The notes under the pieces were generated by a model that was given only the letters and a program-made list of their open reading frames with translations, did not search any database and was not told where the DNA came from. From assembly GCA_036429605.1 (NCBI GenBank), contig CM071590.1:5270001-5334000 (forward strand): DNA of 64,000 bases, in the 5' to 3' direction. Positions within the stretch are counted from its first letter, which is position 1. Every line of letters starts with the position of its first letter. The DNA comes from Cladobotryum mycophilum. Its lineage: Eukaryota; Ascomycota; Sordariomycetes; Hypocreales; Hypocreaceae. Positions 23,980 through 36,858 of this stretch are shown piece after piece. The translations under genes and the position numbers were made by a program.

Positions 23980-25008
23980 ATTGTCCGGACTGCTTCAGTT
24001 TGATACTTGGAGAGTTTAGAGTGCGTCGCAAAAAACGGGCCGCTTTCAGCAAACGATGTACGCAAAGCTCATCAGTTCGTGAAGCTGCATGCGATGAAGG
24101 CCTCTGATTGGCTGCAACACTTTGCCGGGCAAAGTGGGCGGGCACGGGCACGGGCAAAGGTTGATGCGAGCCATCCAATGGCCCCCCACAGTGAATAAAA
24201 TTTAGCATCCACACAAAAAATACTGTAGTCACGCATCACGTGAAATCCTGGTCATGAGTCGTCCAAGTTTCCTTGTTGAGGCAGCGAGACAGGAAATGTA
24301 ACAGATATCACCCATGACGACTCATGAAACCTCAAGATAATGATATTACTCGACTCTTTTCGAGACCTGCTGTGCCTGATTGATGAGCGCACTCTGAATA
24401 CTACCGTGCACTGTATCTAGCGCCGGGTTTGACACGCCAAGCCCAGCGCTTAGCGAGTTGGAAGGACAGGAATCAAGACTTCACAAAAGCCCACTCATCA
24501 GCACGAGCTTTCATTCAGGTTGCTCGACAGCGACGGCGTCAGATCGCCTGCCATTACAAGATTCCATTTATTTACTTTATATTTATTTTCTGTACGTTCA
24601 TCAACTGCTCCGGTGCGCGCTCAACTGGCATGGACGGCCGCAGGGCCACAACCAGCTGGACTCAGCCTCCCCTGTCCCTGCCAAACACCCCCAATTGGCC
24701 TGCAGTCCAAGGAGCCAGATCTCCCTGCTGACAATTTTTTTCCATCATTATTAGGACAACAGACCAATACTGCATTACTTACTTTTTCCCACAACAGAAG
24801 TGTGAACCCGCTTGCTCGATATACATTTTGCCCGGTTCGCCTCCGCCAGCACCAGACGTGGCATCGACCGGGTGGCGTTGGTTGCAGTTGCAGTTAGTTG
24901 CATCAGAAGCCTGAAAACATCCTTCACGCGTATCGGCTTGAGCGACAGCGACGACAAGTCAAAACTCCATCCAACGTGCCTCCCTCCTCGTCCAACTGAT
25001 CCATCCTC
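23980..25008. promoter_or_regulatory. Divergent promoter region of MGR2 and the FHA gene
   Basis: This 1-kb gap separates two divergent start codons. An imperfect GGGCAC repeat lies at 24135-24155. The half nearer the FHA gene looks like a long leader with CT-rich blocks. No coding signal was recognised. Confidence 0.45.
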
Positions 25009-27281
25009 ATGACTGCCGTGGCAAACCCTCCGACCTTTCCGCAAATTTCCCGTCCAGCATGGGGCACTATTAGCGGAAACAACCCAATGAATCCAGACGA
25101 TGTGAGAGGCATGTTTATGCCCCGTAAGACTCTCTCGCGAAGCAACTCATCCTCTTCCATTTCGTCGACTTCCTCCGGTACCTCTGTCGCAACCAACGGC
25201 TCTCAGTCCAATGGCACATCCCCATCATCAACCTCCGATCTAAGTCAATGGTCCGGCAGCAGCAACGCGACGAGGAAGAGGCCCCAACCTAAAGCTCCCT
25301 GGCCAGCAGGCAAGGGAGATGTGCAACAGGACTTTTCAAGACTCCCCCAAAACCGACCCAACGGCATGGCAACGCCCCACGGCGCCATGCAACAAGGACC
25401 CGGCCAGCCTCAGATGCAGCCCAACATGATGCGGCCAATGGCCCCCGAGCAGCAGTTTCCCCCGGCCAGCCAATGCTGCAACTCCTATCTCTCAACGGCA
25501 CTTTTGAGCGTAAAACAATCGCCGTACCCTTTGCTCCCGATTGTATACGAATCGGCCGACAGACCAACCAAAAGACGGTTCCAACAGCGACCAACGGCTT
25601 CTTTGACAGTAAAGTGCTGTCAAGATCGCATGCGGAGATTTACGCTGAACGAAATGGTAAAATCTACATTCGAGATGTCAAATCATCAAACGGCACCTTC
25701 GTCAACGGCACTCGTCTGTCGCAGGAAAACCGCGAGTCCGAACCCCATGAGCTTCAAACGGCCGACCACCTTGAACTCGGTATCGATATCGTTAGTGAGG
25801 ATCAGAAGACTGTAGTTCATCACAAGGTCGCCGCCAAGGTTGAGCATGCCGGGTTTTTGAATACATCGAACAACGTTTTGGATATGAACTTTGGAGACCT
25901 GGATCCAGCCAACAACTCCATGATGATTCCGGCCGGCGCAATGCAAATGCGAGGTCGCTCCGGCAGCAACATGTCCATGGGAAGCAACGGTCGAGCGCCC
26001 ACCAACGGCGGTGGTATGGGTCAAGCTAACGGAATGGCGCAACAACGACCTTTTTTCTTGACTCCGATTGCGACTGATCAGATTCTAAAACGCCTTGCTG
26101 TAAGCACATGTGATTTGTCCCTTGTTCCCGTTTCGACAGACTAACAGTTGGCGAAGAATGAAATGCGAAGCGCAAGGATTCAAGCTCAGGACTTGGGTCG
26201 CACAAACCAGTTTATCAACACACTCTTGTCAAAGGAGGATGTCAAGGATATTGAGAAGAGCGAAGCAGCGGAACAGCCCAAACCCCAGCCGCTTGTTAAT
26301 GGAAATGGCGTCCAGTTTAGGACAGATCCAAAGGCCCGCTTCTTTGACCCTCCCGCACCGCCACCCCAGCAGCCTCTTCCCGAAAAGCCCGATGTGCCTT
26401 CGCTGAAACGAGGGCCTACAGAACGACCCAAATCCGGCCCACCAAATGCATCTCCAGTTCGACAGGAAAACTTGAGTCAAATCATTCAGCTGACAGAAGC
26501 TTTGAACAATGCTAAGAGAGACATTGATACACAGGGGGCACGCATGCGCGAGCTAGAAAACATGCTCCAGAAAGAGCGAGAGGCACGAGAATTAGCAGAG
26601 GAGTTGGCTAGGAGACTTGAAGAATCGGCGCATAATCAGACCAACGGCGTCGCCAAGACAGATGAAGCAACCGGAGAGTCCGTGCTAGAAAATGGCGTTG
26701 GCGAGCAGCCAAACGGGGATTTGGAGAATACATTTCACGCAGACAAGATTGCTCAAGAGACCGCAGCAGCTCTCCAGTCTCGCATCGATACCATGGACGA
26801 ACAAATGCGAGAGCTGCGAGAGCAAATGGAGGAGTGGAGGCGCCGTTGTGAAACTGCCGAGACAGAGCGTGATGCCGACAGGAAATCATTGGCGGAGATG
26901 GTAATTCAACTGCGAGAAGAAGAGGCCCGACGCATCGCTCTTCAAGAGAGGCGGCGGTCGCGATCTCGAGGCCACAACGAGCAACTAGAGGAAGAGAAGG
27001 AAAACATGGCCACCCCTCTCGCATCTGATGCATCAGAGCAAGCGTTCAAGGATCTGACGTCTAATGGCACCGTCGTGGGGCAAGATTCAGGCGATGAGCC
27101 AACACTTTCGAGGGCCAACACGATTACGCCCCGAGCCTCGCAAAGAGGAAATACGTTGCAAGGCCAGCGCTTACAGGCCGGGCTCCCATATGCCTCCATG
27201 ATCGGTGTAGTAATGATCGGTATGGGGCTGATGGCTTACATGAACGGATGGCAAAACCCGCCGTCACGGATTGAACGATAA
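25009..27281 (+). CDS. pro45: SLMAP/PRO45-type FHA-domain protein, STRIPAK component (one frameshift)
   Basis: Tail-anchored FHA protein like Sordaria PRO45, mammalian SLMAP and yeast Far9/Far10, which tether the STRIPAK phosphatase-kinase complex to membranes and act in fungal development. In order: a Ser/Gln/Pro-rich leader; FHA domain (about 25473-25830; CIRIGRQT, LSRSHAEI, SSNGTFVNG); a disordered linker; a long coiled coil (about 26460-26990); and a C-terminal membrane anchor (YASMIGVVMIGMGLMAYM) before a short basic tail. One intron (about 26100-26147) joins ILKRLA to LAKNEMRS. The frame breaks at a C5 run (25459-25463): upstream ends EQQFPP, and downstream QPMLQLLSLNG needs one more base. 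No splice pair mends this. The start MTAVANPP was chosen as the first ATG of the open frame. Confidence 0.9.
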
Positions 27282-28469
27282 TACCGGGTTTTCTAATGAT
27301 AGCATTCTATCACTCTATGTACAGCACCAATCATTCCCCTGTGTTTCACGATGATGTCCCTCTTTACCTCGGAGGGCACTTTCTTCTCAGCTAGGCGGCG
27401 CGGCATAGCATGGCGGCACAAATGCTTCAAAAGTATCGATGATGACGAGAGGACGAGGAAGTCATGAACATACCCGCAGGAACAGGACGTCTTGTTTCCC
27501 TTTGTACGTATTATAGGCTAGGCACTTGTGTAAGGAACGGGATATTGGGTTTTCTTTCTTTCTTTTTCTTTCCACCTTCCACCTTCATTATTATTATTAT
27601 TTCCTTTTTACAAGACTTGAAGAATTTCTTATCACGAAAATGGGCTCTCGAGCACATGATTTACGGGGTTGGAGCAGGCCCACGAATATAAAGACGGATT
27701 GAAGATGAGACCCTTTGAGGTTCAGACCGGCATCAGCATTTCTTAGTACTGATATCTTGCATAGTTGGGGGAATGGAGCGTGTTAATCTATAAATTGGTC
27801 AAGGTTGCGAATAAGTGTAGATACTTGATGGCGTACATGATTGTAAATGCTTGTGATTTTGTGATTTTGTGACTTTGTGACACTCACCTTGTTGATAGAC
27901 GAACGTTTTGGTGAAGTTGACGTTGATGAAGCTGAGGTAGCTGATTAGTTGGAGCAAGAGTGTAAGCAAACTATTAGTCTATCAGGTTAGATCTATGAAT
28001 CTCACGGTAATATTTAAATTGAGGTTAGTTTTAAGAGAGTAAATGTACTCCAAAACTTACTACACCGTGACTGATAATCCTGCCATAATTTACTACTCAC
28101 AATCATTCATGTGTATGATGGTTTTTACACGTGTATACAGGGTAGGGTCATTTTCAAGGGTCAAGAAGTTCCACCAACCCCACAGCTCGGTGAGTGGAGT
28201 AGACCCGCAATCGTCTGGAAAGATGGAAAAAGCACGGACCGACAAGTGTGTGATGCGATGATGGCTTGGCGCAGGTCGTCGCATCATTTTGCAGTCATGC
28301 GATTGTTGATAAAGATTTCACCACTGCTTCCGTACCCGAAGCGCAAACAACGGAAGCATCTGCAGGCGCAACATAGCTATACGACACACAAGACATCACC
28401 GGAACGAACCTAATTGGGACCTATACGAAGCGAATCGAGAAGCAACGAAACCAAGGCGCCCATTCAACG
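27282..28469. other. Intergenic region between PRO45-type gene and COX16
   Basis: No gene recognised. A short tandem run built on TTGTGATT/TTGTGACT is at 27850-27882, and an ATT run lies near 27587-27600. The last few hundred bases should contain the COX16 promoter; the final 60 bp before the ATG are A-rich, as usual for fungal leaders. Confidence 0.45.
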
Positions 28470-29006
28470 ATGCCGACGTTCCAGAACAACAAGTTCCGCT
28501 CCTCGACGGACACCAGCAAGTTCGGCGTGCAGTACCGTGCGCTCATCCAGAAGCGACCGTTTCTCACCTTTGGCCTGCCCTTTATCGCCGTCATCGTGGT
28601 CGGGTCCTTTGTACTCACGCCCGCGACGGCCATTCGGTACGAGAGACATGATCGAAAGGTTAGGCAGCTGAGCAAGGAGGAGGAGCTGAATGTGCGACGG
28701 TCGCCGCGTAGGGTTGATATGAAGGATGAATACTATGTGAGTTCTCGACTCTTCCATTTTTGTTTGTTTGTTGTCTCTGCGCAGCAGCAGTAGCAGCAGT
28801 AGCAGAATCCATCTTACTACACAAGCATTCTATTTGTGTTAAAAGAGGGAGGCTACGGTATGTGGGATGGAACATTGGTTTTTGATTTGTTTTGGCTAAT
28901 TTTGGAAATTTTTTTTTGCGCGCAGCGACTGGCCGGGAGGGATCTAGATGATTGGGAACAGAAACGTGTCGAGAGATTACCTGGGGAGAGCGACGGCGTG
29001 CTATAG
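28470..29006 (+). CDS. COX16: Cytochrome c oxidase assembly protein COX16
   Basis: Inner mitochondrial membrane factor needed for assembly of complex IV, acting around Cox1/Cox2 maturation. The 115-residue product shows the family core in order: FRSSTDTSKFGVQYR, then IQKRPFLTFGLPFIAVIVVG with the single membrane helix, then SFVLTPATAIRYERHDRKVR. The C-terminus is acidic/basic mixed (DLDDWEQKRVERLPGES) as in other fungi. Exons are 28470-28736 and 28926-29006; the 189-nt intron contains CAGCAG/TAG repeats and a T-rich stretch before its TTGCGCGCAG acceptor. It is the last conserved gene before the long gene-poor stretch. Confidence 0.95.
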
Positions 29007-31027
29007 AGAGATAGAGAGAGAGAGTGAGGGTCTCGAACGAACGGGAACGAAACAGAGCTTGGGAACGCACGCACGCGCACACAGAGAGAGAGATTTGACA
29101 GCCGTGTCTTTTCGGGGAGAGGGCAGTGATAAGACAACACCAGCCCGTCGGCTTGGGTAACCGAAAGGGACCAAAAACAAAAACAACGAAAATAGGGGCG
29201 GCCGGCGCATAAGGCGTTCTGAAACTTGGGTCATGATGACACTCTCTCCTGTTGCGAGACATTTTGGGCCCCGTCCGGTGCACCTAAAAACAAAACAAAA
29301 ATAGTTGTGCCCCCCCCCCTTTTCTAAGCATTCCCGATGAAAGGAATGATGGATGGGTGGTTTTTGCAAAACAACGGCACTACATTGTTGGATGAGGGAG
29401 TCTAGAGCATGGGACTTGAGATCCTCGAGAGTTTCATTGGGTCTGTAGGAGGAGGAGGGGTGGGATGATATGTGACACAAGGGGGGAAAGCCCATTTTCT
29501 GATGTTGCCCATTGGCACCACTACGATGCAAATGCAAAAAAGAGTTTCGATCGATCGATTTCAGGTACGCAATGGTTGGGAAGTAAAAGCGCTTGCTTTT
29601 TTCATTGTTTGTTTGTTCGGCCTGTTTGCCTGTAGCGCCTCCCGACGGAGCTGTCACTAGCACATTGTTACTAGTATAGGTCACTACTAAGCATTATTCC
29701 TTTTTCTCTTTGTTACTCCTGAATATCTTTTGTGTGTGTGTGTGGTGGATGGATGATAAGATGGTGGGATGTTCAGCCAGCCAGGGAAAGGCATTCTTGT
29801 AAGATCCACAGATGGCTATTACATGTAGGTATATTGGTATGGTATAGTATAGAAGGGGGGAGAGACCTTGCATGTTGGTAAGCAATTTGAAGGATCGATC
29901 GATTTGATGAGAGAAGGGGGGGCAAATGAACGCGCGCATGAGAGTTACCAAGTGGTTGGGTCGATCCAGGGGGAATAAAACAAAAAAAGAAGAAGAACGC
30001 GTGGTAAAAAAAAATTCCTGCGTCGTAATAGTTCCTAGGACCTCATCGTCCCGTCATTAATGACAGGGGCTGATAATACCGAGGATAAGGATAGGGCTGC
30101 CTTCATTTTTTGGTACTCCGTGGGGTTCGGATCCAGCAGGACGGGAACGGGACCCCCCTTGCCTGTTACCATGGAACTGGGAATGTCATCTCTTTTTTCC
30201 TCTGCTTCTTTCGCTTATGGCGTGGGAAAGCATGGCATCCGGGTCCATAGAAAGCAAAACAAGGCAAGGGAGGGGGGAAACAAGCGGAGAAGGAAGTTTG
30301 AAGTTATTTCCGCAGGTTCCGTGAGCCCTATGAGGCAGAGACATTGAAAGAAAGCAAAGACGGGAGGGGGATGATGATGATGATACACGCCTCTTGAACC
30401 CTTGTCAGTTTGTGTGTTGTATGCCGTGTCTACAAGGCTGATGGAACAGCACGTTTTCTTCTTGGTACATCGTGGTGGGAAGTTTTTTGGAATTGTAAGT
30501 GCCTAATAGGGCTGGCGTGCGGGCGCAGGACAAGCTTGGGGGGTAGTGGTGCCAGGGGAGGGATAAGTAGGTGGAGTCCCCCGTTTGTTGGAGATGTCAT
30601 CAAATTGATTTTGGCTGTCCGTATAGTCGGGACTGGAGGCACCCGACGGTCTGGGAACGCGGGATAGATTGGAAGGCTGACCGGGACGATTGGGACATGG
30701 GTTCGGTGGTGATGATGAATTTTTTGGAATTGGAATTGGAACAAAATGCTGGAACAGCATGGGGAGGGGGTGGTGAGTGGTGAGTGGTGGAATTGGGTAC
30801 TGGAAACACGTCCATAGTAATCATACTTTACGTTGTACTACCTGGTCAGCGGGAAAGACATTGGTTAGGTAGGACAGGCCCCTCGTATCTTTTATTTGAG
30901 TCACTTTCATGATTTCCGAGAGAATGGTGAAGCCTTGTCATTAATTAGAACTTTAGAAGCTATGGATTCCTTTTACAGGGACTGCAGCATACGCAACCCT
31001 TGGCTCCTTGGGAGAAAGTGCCCAAGT

Positions 31028-31056
31028 GGAGGAGGAGGAGGAGGAGGAGGAGGAGG
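31028..31056 (+). repeat. GGA trinucleotide microsatellite
   Basis: About nine perfect GGA units in the gene desert; purine-only on the plus strand. Confidence 0.9.
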
Positions 31057-31886
31057 TGTGTATCAAGTAGGTACGTAGGTTAGTTGAGGCTTGACAAGGT
31101 TGATGTGCACCCATCAAATCAACATGCCCATTCCATGAATTGCTGATGCTAATGCTAATGCTGATGCTGTGATACCAGGGGGGAAACAGAAGCTATTAGA
31201 ACAAGGATGTGGACAAAACCCGATGATACGATTGAGATGGACAATAAATTGGGGGAATATGATAATGTCATGGAGCAAACCCCCGGCTCCCCCCTTGCAA
31301 AAGTGATTGATATGCAAGCGATTTATTTTAGTTGGTACCCTTTCTTAGGGAGATTGTTGGCGAATGTTGTGTATGACTGACTGACTGGGCGAAGGAGAGG
31401 TTGGAGGATGGGATAGTTGAGTTGGTGGCACCACCACCGTCCTCGACGTCAATGTTAAGGCTTAGCGTTGCCGTCGAAGCAAACAATGCTATAACGATGA
31501 TGGCATGATTGACCTGTGGCTTGTTTCAGAAAATGCAAGGGGTGGGTTGGAGTCACAGACATCACAGAGTCGATTGGGTAATTGGGAGAGACCCCAATGA
31601 TGGTGATGATGCAAGTGGTTGTCTGTGCATCAAAGCCATTTACAACATCACATACCCAAGCTTAGGGGTGTTGAGCTTGGAACATGTGTGTGAGAAGAAA
31701 AGGGAAGAGAAAAAATTAGCTTCTTCCAATGACGAAGAAGAAGAGGAAGGGAAAAGCTATACCAGAGTCAATGACAGCATAAAAAGTGAGGACGGTGAGA
31801 CATACGTGGGATGGTGGCACCCCGGGCATTTGGGGAGGGGATGATCGCTATAAGGCAGATGTGACGATGGGGAGAGGGCCATAGCA

Positions 31887-31923
31887 CAGGGACAGGACAG
31901 GACAGGACAGGACAGGACAGGAC
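31887..31923 (+). repeat. GACAG pentanucleotide microsatellite
   Basis: About seven tandem GACAG units, perfect, followed by purine-rich GAGA sequence. Confidence 0.9.
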
Positions 31924-32319
31924 GCACACCCCATTGAGATGAAGAGAGATTGAGAGGTGGAAAGAGAGACAGAGAGAGAGAAAAAGAGACCAGGAAGTTG
32001 CTTTGCTAGACGTACCCTTGAAGCTGCAAGGTTCCAGTTGTCAAGATCCTGGGAGTGTAAAGGTAAAAGGTACAAGTGGGAACTCTCATCATTGAGGCTA
32101 CTATGCTATGCTATGCGTGTCTTCCTGATGTGCCGTACAACCCGCGGAATTAACGGCTCAGCCAATAAATATAAAAAATTATATATAAAAAATAAATAAT
32201 AACAAATAATAAATAATAATAACTAATCATGCTATTTCCCTCCCACCTTTGACACAACACACACAAAGTTCTGCTATCGTAAAAGCATCTAATCCATATA
32301 GAGTAGCTCAAAGCCTTAT

Positions 32320-32346
32320 CTCCCCTCCCCTCCCCTCCCCTCTCCC
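32320..32346 (+). repeat. TCCCC pentanucleotide microsatellite
   Basis: About five tandem TCCCC units in the gene desert. Confidence 0.85.
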
Positions 32347-33337
32347 CAGGCCCTTGTGACATTCTCTACTTGGTAGATACAGGTAGGTAAGCTTTCTTTA
32401 GTTGCAAAAAGTCTGTTGGTAAGCCCCGTACCTGGATGAATAAATGAATGGATGGAATGAATGCCTCGCTTGCTTTTGCCTGCTTCGGGTTTCAAACCAC
32501 CCAAGTCCAAGTCGTTTAGCCCATCCAACCGGTTTAGCATCCAATCCAATCCAATTCCACCTCAAGTTTCTGGGAGAATACGATAGATAAACTCTAAAGT
32601 AGACCATGCATCTAGTATTGTCTGATCTACTCCTGAGCACTACTTGGATACCTAGTACAGTAGTTGAGTAGTTAATCCAACATGTGGGTTGTATCCGGAC
32701 GTTTACCGTCAAAATTCCAAAACGGCTCCCAACGGCTGTCAAAAAGGAACCTTTTTTTCTCTCCAGTTTGTTTAGTTTAGTTTTTTTTGGCCCGTTTGAA
32801 CTTTAATAATACCACGCGCGTGTGTGTAGCCTTATTCTTCAAACGGGCTCTTTTTCTCCTATTTTATTTTGTTTTTTGTGTGGATGTTGTTGAGACACGG
32901 GAATGGAGGCCTGGACCTTTGTAGACTTGTTCGTAGTCATCACTTAGTAAACCTCCTCCTCCTCCTCCTCCTCCTACTTGCTCGCTCGCTCTCACTCTCT
33001 CTGTGCCGTCTTTCTGCGACATTCATTCGGCATCGGCAGCTACCGCACTGTCTACCTACATGCTGCAACAAGAGCACGGATCATTTTTCATCTGAGCTTG
33101 TACTCTGCAGGTACCGATATATTAGCCCAGAAAACAAGTGTTACATACGTAGGATGAATAATCATCACCACTACCATCATCATCATCAAGACAAAGCGTT
33201 CGTTCTGAAAGGGCCACTCGTATTTTCAGTCTGGTTTCCCCAACAATCTGACACCCGCATTATTCTTCCCAAGGTCCCGCCAACGGCCGCGATTGTCCGT
33301 CGTGCTTACCATGGCCATGGGTCGAGAGGGTGAGTGT

Positions 33338-33371
33338 GCGAGAGAGAGAGAGAGAGAGAGAGTGTGTGTGT
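33338..33371 (+). repeat. Compound GA/GT dinucleotide microsatellite
   Basis: About twelve GA units run straight into about five GT units. Confidence 0.9.
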
Positions 33372-36300
33372 GGACGAGCTAAAAGCAAACATCCATCCAC
33401 CGATGGGACGGATCCATATCGACGGTATCAACTAGGAAGCAACCCAAACGCTAGAGCCAACAACCCATCCAAGCATCTTCTCCATCAACAATAGTATGTA
33501 TATGAAATTGCGGGAATGGGTATTTGTAGCATACAACATGTAGTTTAGTTCAGAAGCAGTACCCAGTTATCTATACCCTTACAATAATGAGAGGGGGGTT
33601 TTCCCTTCTTACCTATTGTCCCGCTTTATCCGTAAGCAAAAAGAGCTGGGTTGACGGTGACACACGCCCCCGTAAGAACCTAACCCGTCTGTCTGGGAAC
33701 CTTTTGACCCTCCTCTTCCCTGTGCTGACAAGAGGGACATGGGTCTGGTTTGGTTGGCTTGATCTTATTGCGGTTTGAACACCGGCAGTCACGGCAAACC
33801 CGTCTGCTTGGTTACCAAGAAGAAGGACAGCGGACGGGAAGAGAGAGAGAAAGCGAGAGAGAGATCTGGATATTAGCCCCCCACAACCCTGGAAAATCCA
33901 AGCTGTCGGATTCGTCCAGAGTACGAGATGATGCGGGTGCGGATGCGGTGTGACCACCCCCACGATGCCGCTGCTGCTGCTGCTGCTTGTTCTTTTTTAT
34001 TTTATTTTTTTGTGGGACAAAAAGTAAAAATGCGAATTTCCTGTGCATAATCTTTCTGCTTGTGACCTTGTCGAGGTATGCAGGTTGGTGATGCATGCGG
34101 TGGTAAGGCCGCAAAGTGCCGCATGCAGCGGAGGTTTTGTGTTTTTGTGTTTTGGTAGTCATTTCTTGAAGCCATCTTGTAAAGCCTACCCCGTAGGAAG
34201 AAGCTACCATAGTAGGAAATAAAATAAAAAGCTTACCGTAGAGCTACCCCATAGTTTTGTCAAAGCTTAGGTTTCCGTATGAAACTGGAGGGGCTTTTTT
34301 CTTTCTTTCCTTCCTTCACATTCGGCTAACCTGGATCAAAATATGGGTTTGAAAGTCAAAAGAGCCAAAAGTCGGGAGGTCAAAGTCAAAGTCAAAATAA
34401 GCAAAAAGAGAATGAAACTGGGAGACAAAGTTTTGTCTTGGTTTCTTTCCTGTTGCTCTCTCTGAAAACTTCCGGCCTTGTCGTCTGTTACCACCGATTT
34501 GAGACTCGGTGTGGGTGGGTGTTTGAGTGTAGCCATGACCTTGATTTGCCGACTGCGACGCTATGTAGAGGCTGCTCAGGTGATGCAGGTACCAGAGTCA
34601 AGAAAGAGAGAAAAAAAAAGAAAAAAAGAAAGAAAAAAAGACAAAAAGGAATGGAGAGTCTTCAAATTTCCGCTACCCGTTTCCGGTCTCGTCCAAATCT
34701 GTCATGTTCAGGAACCCGGTCAGTCAGGTGTTTGGGGCGGACCAAGTTTTGTTGGTTGAGCGAGATGCGCATGTACAGTTGACGAGATTGAAAGTGGATG
34801 GATGGATGGATGGATGATACAAAGTTCACCCCCTGAGCGTGCGACTGTACACCGAGTGTGGAGTGTGACAGAGCGAGTAATGTGTGTGACGAGTTTTTGT
34901 CTGATGAACATGACCAGCAGACCATCTTTTTTTGCTTTTGCGTAGCCTTGTCGCCTTTCCTTCTCCTCTCCCCCCGCCCCATAGTCATGACGACACTGAT
35001 TCACATCGCAGACGAGAGCCATTAACGCCGTGCCAGGGGAGGAAGCCATGATTAAGCAGAGTTGTAATTGGACTCAGTCAACTCCTTTCTGCCCCCTTTC
35101 GATGGCGATCGGGTTTGTGACTGTGTGTGAAAAGAGAGATTGTCAACCGAAATCTACGATCGTGACGCCGGACGACGACGAGGAGCGCTTGGAGGGGAGG
35201 GGGAGGGCCGGCTCGTAGACGGTCCTTTTCGGTGAATGGATGGAGAGACACACACACACACACACTCACACCAAGAGTATGTACATTACCGAGTACTAGA
35301 CCTTGTTGACGACGTCCAATTGTGTTTGTTTGAACAGCGATCCAACAGAGACACACACCGCCAGATATCGCCATCCATCTCCCACCCATCGGTAGCCGAA
35401 GCGGCAGCAGGTGCCCCATGCTTTTTCTTTGCCTGCTGCAGCAAGGTCCCCGGGGGAGGGGGGATATCAAAAAACAGTTGCTTGCAAAGATGGATGCATG
35501 CATCTCCGCATTGGAAATGCTGCAAGCAATTGGCTCAACTAAAACATGGGGTTACAATATCCGGTGTGGCGGAAAAAATTGGAGAATGTGCTTCTTTCAT
35601 CCTTTGATGCATCTGTTTTCTTGTATTTTTACAAATATCTTGGCACCCAGAAGCATCCAAGGTACGAGATAGGCTGGCCTTACGGAGCAGAGGACGGCGA
35701 TAATGAGGGTGGGAAAGAAAAAAAGCCACCCTGTCAAAAAGTTCTGGATCCTCGTGAGTGTGTGAGCAACTCCTTGTTTGTAATTCAGCCCCAGATGCAA
35801 TGTAATGTAAATTGATTGGGCACGCATACGCAGCACACAAGAAGGAAAACGTGGGGTGCATTGGCATGCCTGATCCTTTTTTCGCGAGATGCGCGGGAGG
35901 CTGGAGACGGGCTCTTTTTCAGGTGGTGGTGGTGGTGGTAGGTAGGTAGGTAGGTTGACTTATTGGTGCTGTTGGTTGATGGTGGTTAGTGGCTTCCATG
36001 ACTTGCAGCGGTGGAAAGCACCTGGGCAGACAGCTCCAAGCCCCAACAAGAGAGCCCTGAGCCCTAAAAAAAAAAGCCATCTTTCAAGCCCATCGTAAAT
36101 CCTTTCTCCGTCCACGTTATTGTATGTGTACGTACTACAACCCATACTTCCGCAAGCTTTCGGCTTCGGGCCATCAAAAGCCTAGAGCAAGCCTGGAGTA
36201 AAAAAAGACGTGTTGTATGGCGTAAAATTAGGCCAAGCCATTTGCCCTGGACTGCATTTGGACTTGGGAACTTGCACCCCTGCGCTGCTGGACAGGCGGT

Positions 36301-36747
36301 CCCCCTCTTCCCCCTCTCTCTGATTAGCGATCGGCTAACACGCTATCCATTTCACTCACTGCAGTGTGATGAGAATTGCCTTGTACATGATGCATGATTC
36401 ACTCTGGTGACGGTGACAAGAGCCATGACTCGTTGAACCTTTTTTCTCCAACTCAACTCACTCAATCACTGATTCTCGGATAGCACGATTTGTCAAACAA
36501 AAATGGCTTTTCGGTTCAAACCTTGGCACAACACGATGTGACGAGATGGAGACAAGAAAAAGAGGCGTTCCCATGCCCCCCATGCCCATCGTATCTTTTG
36601 AAGTTTAAATCTCATTCCCCTTCGTATCTCGGCCAAAACCGAACGGAAACGGCCGTAACGGAAGATGCCCGTTTTTGTTGTTCTTGTTCGTTGTTCGTTC
36701 TCGTCGTTGAAACTCTGAATGGGAAAGCCGGAAAAGCATGAATCGCG

Positions 36748-36792
36748 TCATGTCATGTCATGTCATGTCGTATCGTCTCGTCTCGTCTCGTC
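36748..36792 (+). repeat. ATGTC/CGTCT pentanucleotide compound repeat
   Basis: Four ATGTC units pass through an intermediate into four CGTCT-type units, which suggests stepwise change of one tandem array. Confidence 0.85.
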
Positions 36793-36833
36793 ATCAACAT
36801 TCCATCGGTCCAGTTACATGCAAAACGCCCTTC

Positions 36834-36858
36834 TTTTTTTTTTTTTTTTTTTTTTTTT
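36834..36858 (+). repeat. T homopolymer of 25 nt
   Basis: Uninterrupted T run in the gene desert. A similar T20 is at 37914-37933. Confidence 0.9.

Noticed and set aside
28660..29283. 207-codon ORF antisense to COX16
   Set aside because: It is the mirror of COX16 exon and intron sequence with repeat-derived composition.
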